Program-made: the position numbers and the translations under genes
The notes under the pieces: generated by a model
The model's input: the letters and a program-made list of their open reading frames with translations, nothing else
Databases searched by the model: none
What the model was told of the DNA's origin: nothing
Origin: Pseudomonadota bacterium
GTDB taxonomy: Bacteria > BMS3Abin14
NCBI GenBank assembly: GCA_030636965.1
Contig: DAOVVW010000076.1
Location: forward strand, 1 to 5,856
Direction of reading: 5' to 3'
DNA: 5,856 nucleotides
Shown: one piece after another, positions 1-5,856 of the stretch
Numbering within the stretch: the first letter of the stretch is position 1
Layout of the letters: each line of letters opens with the position of its first letter

Positions 1-625
1 CTTTCAGTTCCGCCAATCGCTCCTGTTCCGAAGCCAGGGTTCGCTGGTCCCTCTGGAACTGGACAACCCGGCTTGCGGTCGACCTGAGCAGTCTGCTTTC
101 GGACAGGCCGGTTTTGATGGAAAAAAGGTCTTTACGGAGGCGGTCAAGATCGAACCCGCCTGCAATGTGTCTTCGGATTTCCCGAGCCAGTGGGTCGCAA
201 TCCTGGTGGGGAAGGAGCAGGTCCAGGATCCTTTCTTCAGCCATTATGTCGGCCCGTTCCCGTACGGTTACCATCTGCTCATCACGAACCATTTTGATCG
301 CCAGTTCGGTAAGGTCTCTTATCATTGCCTCCACATCCCTGCCTACGTATCCTACCTCGGTGAATTTAGTAGCCTCCACTTTGATAAAAGGTGAGTTGGC
401 AAGGGCTGCCAGGCGTCTGGCAATCTCTGTCTTTCCCACTCCCGTAGGACCCATCATGATGATATTCTTCGGAGCTATCTCATCCCTGAGGTACTCCGGG
501 ACCTGCCTGCGCCTCCAGCGATTCCTGAGGGCTATGCCTACACATTTTTTGGCCTTTTCCTGTCCGATAATGAACCTGTCGAGGCTGTCGACTATTTCTC
601 TTGGAGTAAAATTTCGCTCTGTCAT
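1..625 (-). CDS. hslU: HslU, ATPase subunit of the HslUV (ClpYQ) protease, partial (3' end outside window)
   Basis: HslU is the cytoplasmic AAA+ unfoldase ring that binds, unfolds and threads proteins into the HslV peptidase. The window holds the first 208 codons, against a usual length of about 440-460 residues; the rest lies beyond position 1. Seen in the translation: the N-terminal [16 protein letters not shown] segment (residues 7-22), the family block ALRNRWRR (32-39), Walker A GPTGVGKT (59-66), and the pore-loop motif GYVGRD (92-97) within the [13 protein letters not shown] stretch. From about residue 109 the I-domain begins; [11 protein letters not shown] (129-139) is family-like, but what follows is not the usual sequence (see findings). 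Walker B and the sensor motifs would lie outside the window. The start ATG at 623-625 overlaps the hslV stop (ATGA), with GGAAGAG five bases upstream, so translation is probably coupled to hslV. Family assignment is very secure; only the I-domain is odd. Confidence 0.96.
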   Translation of the reverse strand, partial: MTERNFTPREIVDSLDRFIIGQEKAKKCVGIALRNRWRRRQVPEYLRDEIAPKNIIMMGPTGVGKTEIARRLAALANSPFIKVEATKFTEVGYVGRDVEAMIRDLTELAIKMVRDEQMVTVRERADIMAEERILDLLLPHQDCDPLAREIRRHIAGGFDLDRLRKDLFSIKTGLSESRLLRSTASRVVQFQRDQRTLASEQERLAELK

Positions 626-1149
626 AAAAGCTCTTCCACGTAGATCTCTTCGTTGGAGAAAATACATATTTGCGCTGCAATTATTAATGACTCTTCCACT
701 ATTTCCCTGGCAGCGAGATCGGTGTGGCGTATAAGGGCCTCGGCCGCGGCCCGTGCGTACTGCCCCCCCGATCCGATCGCCAGGACACCGCCCTCCGGTT
801 CGAGCACGTCTCCGGTACCCGAGATCAGAAAGAGGGTCTCACTGTCGCAGACTGTCATCAGTGCCTCGAGACGCCTGAGAACCCTGTCGGTCCTCCAGTC
901 TTTGGCCAGTTCCACTGCAGCCCTTGAAAGGTTTCCGGAATACTGGTCCAGTTTCTTTTCAAAACGCTCGAAGAGGGTGAAGGCGTCGGCAGTGGAACCA
1001 GCAAACCCCGCGAGGACTTTGCCCTGATAAAGATTGCGAACCTTCTTCGCAGAGTGTTTGATAATGGTTTCACCCATAGTCACCTGGCCGTCACTTCCCA
1101 TGGCGACTTTCCCGTCTTTTATAACCGCGAGCACAGTTGTGCCTTTCAT
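622..1149 (-). CDS. hslV: HslV, Thr-type peptidase subunit of the HslUV protease
   Basis: HslV is the proteasome-beta-like (Ntn hydrolase) double-hexamer chamber that degrades substrates fed by HslU in the cytoplasm. The 175-residue product is of normal length (E. coli 176). It starts Met-Lys-Gly followed by TTVLAV, so the propeptide is probably three residues and Thr4 becomes the N-terminal nucleophile. In mature numbering the expected active-site residues are present: Thr1, Asp17 (in SDGQVT), Lys33 (in AKKVR) and Ser124 (in GSGG). The block [18 protein letters not shown] and the [10 protein letters not shown] motif are typical. The residue before Asp17 is Ser where Gly is common, a mild variation. 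The start is fixed by a strong AAAGGAGG six bases upstream. The gene overlaps both neighbours by four bases: its ATG with the xerC stop and its TGA with the hslU start. Having hslU directly downstream makes the HslUV call firm. Confidence 0.97.
   Translation of the reverse strand: MKGTTVLAVIKDGKVAMGSDGQVTMGETIIKHSAKKVRNLYQGKVLAGFAGSTADAFTLFERFEKKLDQYSGNLSRAAVELAKDWRTDRVLRRLEALMTVCDSETLFLISGTGDVLEPEGGVLAIGSGGQYARAAAEALIRHTDLAAREIVEESLIIAAQICIFSNEEIYVEELL
631..637 (-). promoter_or_regulatory. Ribosome binding site of hslU inside the hslV 3' end
   Basis: Minus-strand GGAAGAG lies five bases before the hslU ATG (623-625), within the Val-Glu-Glu codons of the HslV tail. Together with the ATGA overlap it supports coupled translation of the two protease subunits. 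Confidence 0.7.
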
Positions 1150-2102
1150 CCCTGTCCTCCTTTCCTGGACGATCTGGGATGGGAACTGTCGTAAACAGCC
1201 AGCAGCCTGTCAAGAGTCACGTGAGTGTACCGCTGCGTGGTTTCCAGGCTCTGATGACCCAGCATCTCCTGTATCGCCCTGAGATCCGCACCACTGTCGA
1301 GGAGGTGAGTTGCAAAGGTGTGTCGCAGTACATGGGGACTTATATTTTTTCCCAGGCCGCAGATCCTGATACGTTGCTGGAGTCTCATTTGTATGCTCCT
1401 TACGCTCAGACGCCTGTTACGATTGCTCAGAAACATCGGTTCACCGCACTTTTCATGTGGCCATCTGGAGGTTGCCCTCAGATATTCCTTCAGTCTCTCA
1501 GACGCCCTGACTCCAACAGGCACGATCCTTTCCCTGTTGCCCTTTCCGCTGATGCGGATGGTACCACTATCCGGATCCCAATCTTCCCTGTCGAGGCCTG
1601 CGAGCTCACTTACCCTTAATCCGGAAGAATATAGCAGCTCAAAAATGGCCAGGTCGCGATGGTCGATAGTCCTGTTGCCGGCCGGTGTGTCGAGTATAGC
1701 CTGCATTTCTTCGATGCTGAGAAATCTGGGTGCCCGGCGGCCTGATCGTGGTGTGGTCATACCATCGCATGGATTTGTGCCGAGGACCCCCTCCCGGACC
1801 AGGAAACGGGAATAAGACCTTATAGCAGAGATCTTCCGGGCCATTGTAGACCTTGTAAGGCTCTTCCTGAAGAGGTGCCCCAGATACGACCGAACGGTAT
1901 CGGGATTTCCGTGATCAAGGTCCCTGGATTCGAGGAAGTTATCGTATTCAGACAGGTCCCTTCCGTACGCGGCGACAGTATGCGGCGATGCTCCCCGTAT
2001 GCTCTCCATTCTGTGGAGAAAACGCTTCAGGTGTTCTCCAAATTCACCAGAGCCCGCCGGATTTGTCCCACCTCTTGGCTTACTCACAGGTATCTTCTCC
2101 AT
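1146..2102 (-). CDS. xerC: Tyrosine recombinase XerC
   Basis: This is a tyrosine recombinase of the XerC/XerD family, which resolves chromosome dimers by site-specific recombination at dif near the terminus, normally with a partner Xer protein. The translation from the first ATG is 318 residues, slightly longer than the usual 295-305. The N-terminal SAM-like, core-binding domain spans roughly residues 20-110 ([13 protein letters not shown] at 38-50). The catalytic domain spans about 125-305 and carries the full set: Arg163 (SSGLRVSEL), Lys187 ([11 protein letters not shown]), His257 and Arg260 ([12 protein letters not shown]), His283 ([10 protein letters not shown]) and Tyr292 (RYTHV). XerC rather than XerD is inferred from the topA-trmFO-xerC-hslVU context. 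The start is uncertain: the ATG at 2102 has no ribosome binding site, while an in-frame GTG at 2087 has GGAGAAG six bases upstream and would give 313 residues. The stop overlaps the hslV start. A 224-base gap separates it from trmFO. Confidence 0.93.
   Translation of the reverse strand: MEKIPVSKPRGGTNPAGSGEFGEHLKRFLHRMESIRGASPHTVAAYGRDLSEYDNFLESRDLDHGNPDTVRSYLGHLFRKSLTRSTMARKISAIRSYSRFLVREGVLGTNPCDGMTTPRSGRRAPRFLSIEEMQAILDTPAGNRTIDHRDLAIFELLYSSGLRVSELAGLDREDWDPDSGTIRISGKGNRERIVPVGVRASERLKEYLRATSRWPHEKCGEPMFLSNRNRRLSVRSIQMRLQQRIRICGLGKNISPHVLRHTFATHLLDSGADLRAIQEMLGHQSLETTQRYTHVTLDRLLAVYDSSHPRSSRKGGQG
1156..1163 (-). promoter_or_regulatory. Strong ribosome binding site of hslV
   Basis: Minus-strand AAAGGAGG lies six bases before the hslV ATG (1147-1149) and inside the last codons of xerC. 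It is a near-perfect match to the 16S rRNA anti-Shine-Dalgarno, fixes the hslV start, and shows that this organism uses classical Shine-Dalgarno initiation. Confidence 0.9.
2094..2100 (-). promoter_or_regulatory. Shine-Dalgarno-like site favouring a GTG start for xerC
   Basis: Minus-strand GGAGAAG begins with the last G of the ATG at 2102 and ends six bases before an in-frame GTG at 2085-2087 (Val6 of the longer reading). The ATG itself is preceded by an AT-rich run (AAACAAATATAT) with no purine-rich site. The sequence therefore favours GTG as the used start, making XerC 313 residues. This is inference from spacing only. Confidence 0.5.
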
Positions 2103-2130
2103 ATATATTTGTTTTATTTATCAAAGTCCA
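2102..2130 (-). promoter_or_regulatory. Weak candidate promoter for xerC-hslV-hslU
   Basis: In the AT-rich patch before xerC, the minus strand reads TGGACT (2130-2125, four of six to the -35 consensus), a 17-base spacer, then TATATA (2107-2102, four of six to the -10). Transcription from here would begin a few bases downstream of the ATG at 2102, giving a short leader that still holds GGAGAAG ahead of the GTG start. A second weak pair lies further up: TTCGCT at 2210-2205 and TATCAT at 2187-2182, also with a 17-base spacer. Neither match is strong, and AT-rich DNA produces such hits by chance. Confidence 0.25.
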
Positions 2131-2137
2131 TCCAGAA

Positions 2138-2160
2138 GCCTGTGGAAAGCTCCACTGGGC
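2138..2160 (-). other. Hairpin in the trmFO-xerC gap
   Basis: Minus-strand GTGGA (2155-2151), loop GCTT, TCCAC (2146-2142) form a perfect 5-bp stem. It is extended by GCC (2160-2158) with GGC (2140-2138) across a small internal loop. It ends about 50 bases before the likely xerC GTG. The following bases TTCTGGATGG contain no T-run, so terminator function is unlikely; an RNA structure or protein-binding palindrome is possible. Confidence 0.35.
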
Positions 2161-2314
2161 CCCAAAGCCGTTTGCAGGGACATGATACAATACACCTGCG
2201 AAAAAGCGAACAAGATTCAGGAGTTATAATCCAAAACCAGTGCTTTCGGTTCATCTCCCAATTATTTGATGAGATTTCTATCAATATGACCGGGTTTGAG
2301 GTGGTTTATTGCCT

Positions 2315-2341
2315 GGAATTGATCATTCAAGAATCAATCCC
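2315..2341 (-). other. Hairpin enclosing the trmFO stop codon
   Basis: On the minus strand GGGATTGAT (2341-2333) pairs with ATCAATTCC (2323-2315) as a 9-bp stem with one G-U pair and a nine-base loop that contains the trmFO TGA. No T-run follows (the next bases are AGGCAATAAACC), so it is not a classical intrinsic terminator. It may stabilise or mark the 3' end of the topA-trmFO message, or be chance. Confidence 0.45.
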
Positions 2342-3652
2342 GATTCCGGTTTGGGACAGGTAGGAGCTCATGTGTTCAATAGCCCTATGAGTGAGCAACT
2401 CCCTTTTTTTCTTTTTGTTTCTTTCAGAAATACCTTCAGTGGAAAGCAGTCCGAACTGGGCATTTACGGGTTGAAAGGTTCTTCTGGGCGGTATGGTCAA
2501 TTGTTTCAGGAGCGCACCCGTCATCGTAGTGGCTGGCGGGGGGGCCGGTTCAACACCGAGGATCAAGCTTGAGACATATATCCCGGTCATTGCGCCGCTT
2601 GCCATTGATTCCGTGTATCCTTCCACCCCACATATCTGACCTGAGAAAAAGAGGTGTGGTGCCTTGCGGGGTCTTTGAAATTCATCAAGTAGCCGGGGAG
2701 AGTCCAGAAAGGTGTTCCTGTGGATACTGCCGAGGCGTTCGAAGGTGGCCTTTTCAAGTCCCGGAATCGTTCTGAAGACCCTCTCCTGCTCAGGGTGGGT
2801 GAGTTTGGTCTGGAACCCTACAAAGGAGTACTGGGTTTTTTCCATATTTTCGGGACGGAGCTGGACAACCGCGTAAGGCCTGGTGCCGGTTCGGGGATCA
2901 GTGAGACCAACAGGCCTCATGGGGCCGAAGGCAAGGGTCTGGTCTCCTCTGGAAGCCAGGACTTCTATGGGTAGACAGGCTTCGAACAGCTGCTCACCCT
3001 CAAAGGAATGGAGTGGGACTGTCCTGCCGCTCTTTATTGCTTCGATGAAGCTTTTATATTCCTCTTTGTCGAAAGGACAGTTTATGTAACTACCTTCTCC
3101 TGGATCACCATATCGATCCTGCACAAACACTTTTTCCCGGTTGAGGCTTTCAGCATCAACAGTCGGCGCAATGGCATCGTAAAAGGAAAGTGATCCGCTT
3201 CCCAGGAGCTTTTCAATCTCCCCTGCCAGAGTATCGGAAACCAGGGGGCCTGCCGAGACAATAGTGTATTCTCCAGGCTCCAGTTCCTTAACTTCATCCC
3301 TGATAATTTCCACGAGGGGATTCGCCTCGAGCCGCGAGGTGATCAGGGCGGCAAACCTGGCCCTGTCCACCACAAGGGCGGTGCCGCCAGGAATAGAACA
3401 TTCATCAGCCGCATCCAGCAGAAGGGAACCGGCCATGCGAATCTCCTCTTTGAGCAGTCCGTGAGCTCTGTTTATGCGAACAGATTTAAGAGAATTACTG
3501 CATACCAGTTCGGACAGCTGTCCGGTTCGGTGAGCTGGAGTCATCTTTTGCGGACGCATCTCATGGATCTGAACGGGGATATTACGACGTGCGAGCTGCC
3601 AGGCGGCTTCACAGCCGGCGAGGCCGCCGCCGATCACTTTAACCGGTTTCAT
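2327..3652 (-). CDS. trmFO: TrmFO, folate/FAD-dependent tRNA (uracil-54-C5)-methyltransferase
   Basis: TrmFO forms 5-methyluridine at position 54 of the tRNA T-loop, using 5,10-methylenetetrahydrofolate as carbon donor and FAD as reductant; it replaces the SAM-dependent TrmA in many bacteria. The 441-residue product is of normal length. It opens with the FAD-binding Rossmann motif GGGLAGCEAA (8-17), followed by HEMRP (30-34). Both functional cysteines known from Bacillus TrmFO are present: Cys51 in ELVCSNSL and Cys226 in FEACLPIEV. Later family blocks include FGPMRPVGL, the SGQICGVEGYTES motif (about residues 337-349) and the C-terminal FQPVNAQFGLL. The ATG at 3652 was chosen because it places the first beta strand at residues 4-8 as in relatives; upstream in-frame GTG codons would add unsupported residues inside topA. 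No well-spaced ribosome site is seen and the start overlaps topA by 14 bases, which suggests translational coupling. The stop lies in the loop of a 9-bp hairpin. Confidence 0.96.
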   Translation of the reverse strand: MKPVKVIGGGLAGCEAAWQLARRNIPVQIHEMRPQKMTPAHRTGQLSELVCSNSLKSVRINRAHGLLKEEIRMAGSLLLDAADECSIPGGTALVVDRARFAALITSRLEANPLVEIIRDEVKELEPGEYTIVSAGPLVSDTLAGEIEKLLGSGSLSFYDAIAPTVDAESLNREKVFVQDRYGDPGEGSYINCPFDKEEYKSFIEAIKSGRTVPLHSFEGEQLFEACLPIEVLASRGDQTLAFGPMRPVGLTDPRTGTRPYAVVQLRPENMEKTQYSFVGFQTKLTHPEQERVFRTIPGLEKATFERLGSIHRNTFLDSPRLLDEFQRPRKAPHLFFSGQICGVEGYTESMASGAMTGIYVSSLILGVEPAPPPATTMTGALLKQLTIPPRRTFQPVNAQFGLLSTEGISERNKKKKRELLTHRAIEHMSSYLSQTGIGIDS

Positions 3653-5856
3653 CCTCACTGATCCGGTGCCCACAATCCTTGACAGGACAGACAAGTACGG
3701 GGCCGGCACGCTGAACTTTCCTGGTCATTATGGAGAATCCGCACTGTGGGCACTTCACGGATACCGGGTCGTCCCAGACAGCATAGCGACAATCAGGAAA
3801 GCTGGAACACCCGAAAAAAGTGCGCCCTTTTTTGCTCCTCTTGTGGATCAGTTCCCCCGAGCAGCCCTCTTCCGGACAGCTGACGCCTGTGGATAGCGGC
3901 AGGGTGCCCTTGCAGTCGGGATATTGGCTGCATCCAAGGAACGGTCCACTGCGGCCCTGCCTGAGCACCATCGGGCTGCCGCATTCCGGGCACAGTTCTT
4001 CCCGTTCCTGTTCCTTCACAGGTTCGATAGAGCCATCCTCTTGTGTCACGAAATTGGATGTGAATTTGCAATCAGGATAGTTGGAACATGCCAGGAATTC
4101 CCCCATTCTCCCTGTCCTGATGACAAGACTCCCATCAGGGCAATCTGGACATTTAAGGTCAGTGTGACCCCAACTGAAACGCTCCTTGTCTTTTTCCGCC
4201 TCATCAAGTTCTTTTGAGAAGGGGCTGTAAAATTCATCCAGCATGTTCTTGTAGGTTTTTTCCCCTTCCTGGATGCTATCTAGTTCGTCCTCCATCTGTG
4301 CGGTGAATTTGAAGTCGACCAAACGGGGAAATTTCAAAACAAGGTAATCGTTAACAGCCATTCCGAGAGCCGTGGGAGCAAAACGCCTCTTGTCCTTGAT
4401 CACATAATTGCGCTTCTGGATGGTGTCCAGAATAGAGGCATAGGTGCTTGGTCTCCCGATGCCCTTTTCCTCCAGTTCTCTGACCAGTGTGGCCTCCATG
4501 TATCTTGGTGGCGGCTTGGTCGTCTTCTTTTCCACTTCCACTTCACGGAGGGTAAGCACCTGTCCCTTTTCCAGCTTTGGCAGCGAAGCCTCATTGTCTG
4601 GATCCTCATCCTTGCCTTCTTCATAAAGGGCGGTGAAACCGGTAAAAAGAACCCTCTGGCCGGATGCTGTCAACCCGTAGGGCCCCGCTTTGACATCTAC
4701 TCGGGTCTTCTCAAGTATGGCATCTGACATCTGAGAAGCGATGAATCGCTTGTAAATCAGGTCATATAGACGGTTCTGGTCCTTTTCCAGGAAGGTGGAC
4801 ACACTATCCGGATCCAGTTCCGGGTTGGATGGCCGGACAGCTTCATGGGCGTCCTGAGCGCCCTTGCGGTTCTTGTATAGTCGAGGAGAGGCTGGCACAT
4901 GATCCGATCCAAAACGTTTTACGATCTCGTCCCTTGCCTTTCCGACAGCGTCCGCCGAAACGCGTACTGAATCAGTTCTCATGTAGGTAATAAGACCGGT
5001 TGTGCCCATCTTGCCGAGATTGACACCTTCATACAGCTGCTGGGCGATCACCATTGTCTTCTTGGCTGTAAATCCAAGCTTTCGGGCTGCCTCCTGTTGA
5101 AGTGTGCTGGTGATGAACGGTGGGGACGGTCTCTTATTCGCCTTTTTTATCTTTACATCCTCAACATGGAAGGCTTCACGCGGAAGTTGATCGCGGATAC
5201 TGAAAGCCAATTCCTCATCAGTGATGCGGATCTTCTTTCCGTTCTCTGTTGCAAGACGAACCCTGAATATTGGCGGTGTGTCGCCCTCCAGATGTGAATA
5301 GACGTGCCAGTAGTCCTCGGGCACAAAGGCGCGGATCTCCGCTTCTCTCTCACAAATCAGCCTGAGGGCAACGGACTGAACACGGCCCGCTGAAAGTCCA
5401 CGCTTGATCTTCTTCCATAGCAGAGGACTTAACTTATAGCCAACGAGACGGTCGATGGCTCGGCGGGACTGCTGAGCCTCGAACTTCAGGTTATCCGGTT
5501 TGCCGGGGTTTTCCAGGGCCTGGAGAATTCCTTTTTTGGTTATCTCGTGGAACAGTACCCGGAAAACCTTATCCTCAGGGAGCTTCAGGTGCTCTGCAAG
5601 GAGATATGCAATGGCCTCCCCCTCCCTGTCAGGGTCTGTGGCCATAAGAATCCGGTCAGCGTTCTTTGCCGCTTTGGAGATGGCTGAAAGCGCTTTCCTC
5701 TTGCTGGGTATAACCCTGTTTTTAAGGGAGAAGTCGTCGTCGACGTCAACGGCAAGTTCTTTTTTGGGGAGGTCAATTATGTGACCGTTGGAGGAAACCA
5801 CGCTGTAATCCTTGCCCAGTATCCGCTCTATAGTCCGGGCCTTGGTGGGTGATTCA
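3639..5856 (-). CDS. topA: DNA topoisomerase I (type IA), partial at the N-terminus
   Basis: TopA relaxes negatively supercoiled DNA by a single-strand break and passage, through a 5'-phosphotyrosine link. The window shows 738 residues plus the stop. The first visible residues, ESPTKARTIERILGKDY, match the family start, so only about eight residues and the start codon are missing beyond position 5856. Counting from the first visible residue: Glu1 equals the Toprim catalytic Glu (Glu9 of E. coli); the acidic triad motif DPDRE sits at 74-78; SAGRVQSVALRLI at 155-167; the active-site Tyr291 in GLITYMRTDS; and GIGRPSTYASI at about 465-475. The C-terminus has four four-cysteine zinc ribbons: Cys569/572/590/596, 622/625/642/648, 660/665/683/689 and 702/705/723/728, the last being the most divergent. 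The zinc region probably binds single-stranded DNA. It is the first gene in the window and its end overlaps trmFO. An in-frame GTG at 5801 is internal, not the start. Confidence 0.97.
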   Translation of the reverse strand, partial: ESPTKARTIERILGKDYSVVSSNGHIIDLPKKELAVDVDDDFSLKNRVIPSKRKALSAISKAAKNADRILMATDPDREGEAIAYLLAEHLKLPEDKVFRVLFHEITKKGILQALENPGKPDNLKFEAQQSRRAIDRLVGYKLSPLLWKKIKRGLSAGRVQSVALRLICEREAEIRAFVPEDYWHVYSHLEGDTPPIFRVRLATENGKKIRITDEELAFSIRDQLPREAFHVEDVKIKKANKRPSPPFITSTLQQEAARKLGFTAKKTMVIAQQLYEGVNLGKMGTTGLITYMRTDSVRVSADAVGKARDEIVKRFGSDHVPASPRLYKNRKGAQDAHEAVRPSNPELDPDSVSTFLEKDQNRLYDLIYKRFIASQMSDAILEKTRVDVKAGPYGLTASGQRVLFTGFTALYEEGKDEDPDNEASLPKLEKGQVLTLREVEVEKKTTKPPPRYMEATLVRELEEKGIGRPSTYASILDTIQKRNYVIKDKRRFAPTALGMAVNDYLVLKFPRLVDFKFTAQMEDELDSIQEGEKTYKNMLDEFYSPFSKELDEAEKDKERFSWGHTDLKCPDCPDGSLVIRTGRMGEFLACSNYPDCKFTSNFVTQEDGSIEPVKEQEREELCPECGSPMVLRQGRSGPFLGCSQYPDCKGTLPLSTGVSCPEEGCSGELIHKRSKKGRTFFGCSSFPDCRYAVWDDPVSVKCPQCGFSIMTRKVQRAGPVLVCPVKDCGHRISEDETG

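Noticed and set aside
1..240. Frameshift in hslU explaining the odd I-domain
   Set aside because: I read the other two minus-strand frames here: one stops quickly and the other gives nothing HslU-like, so a simple frameshift does not recover the usual motif.
114..734. Plus-strand open frame of 206 codons opposite hslU and hslV
   Set aside because: It lies antisense to clearly conserved hslU/hslV coding sequence, and its translation is Ser/Arg-rich low-complexity with no recognisable motif; typical shadow frame.
1137..1619. Plus-strand open frame of 160 codons opposite xerC
   Set aside because: Antisense to the XerC catalytic domain with its full active-site set; no motif of its own.
2315..2341. 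Intrinsic terminator after trmFO
   Set aside because: The stem is good but is AT-rich, has a nine-base loop and is not followed by a T-run.
1875..2363. Plus-strand open frame of 162 codons crossing the trmFO-xerC gap
   Set aside because: About half is antisense to xerC and its end runs into trmFO; the part in the gap shows no domain-like pattern or clear ribosome site. It is the only antisense frame covering non-coding DNA, but I see no support for it as a gene.
3653..3709. Earlier GTG starts for trmFO, up to 3709
   Set aside because: They would add up to 19 residues before the Rossmann motif, which relatives lack, and lie wholly inside topA.
5799..5801. GTG at 5801 as the topA start
   Set aside because: The frame continues upstream with ESPTKARTIERILGKDY, the conserved TopA N-terminus including the catalytic Glu, to the window edge.
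1..5856. CRISPR array, tRNA/rRNA, insertion sequence or attachment site
   Set aside because: No spaced direct repeats, cloverleaf, transposase or terminal inverted repeats seen; the xerC recombinase is in a conserved housekeeping setting and is not evidence of an integrated element.

Overview
The window carries five protein genes, all on the minus strand and reading from high to low coordinates: topA (5' end cut off by the window edge), trmFO, xerC, hslV and hslU (3' end cut off). It looks like ordinary bacterial chromosome, with housekeeping genes only. I see no mobile element, CRISPR array, tRNA or rRNA. Base composition is close to even between GC and AT by eye, with one visibly AT-richer patch just upstream of xerC.

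The order topA-trmFO-xerC-hslV-hslU is an old cassette, known from Firmicutes (where codY often follows) and from Deltaproteobacteria/Desulfobacterota and other groups. HslV here has the usual Thr nucleophile after a three-residue propeptide (Met-Lys-Gly), not the Ser form of the Bacillus ClpQ protein. Together with the general look of TopA and TrmFO, this points to a Desulfobacterota-like or other non-Bacilli lineage. That placement is inference, and I cannot name a genus.

Layout from high to low coordinates: topA (3639 to beyond 5856) encodes DNA topoisomerase I with four C-terminal zinc ribbons. It overlaps the start of trmFO (2327-3652) by 14 bases. A 224-base non-coding gap (2103-2326) follows, holding two hairpins and weak promoter-like matches. 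Then xerC (1146-2102), hslV (622-1149) and hslU (1-625) are locked together by two 4-base ATGA stop/start overlaps. The genes therefore form two tightly coupled blocks, topA-trmFO and xerC-hslV-hslU, which may be one transcript with an internal promoter or two transcripts.

The genes share housekeeping themes more than one pathway. TopA removes negative supercoils. TrmFO makes the 5-methyluridine at tRNA position 54. XerC resolves chromosome dimers at dif. HslV and HslU form the two-part ATP-dependent protease. The least ordinary points are the non-canonical start of the HslU I-domain, the structured gap before xerC, and a likely GTG start for xerC. I found no convincing undescribed system.
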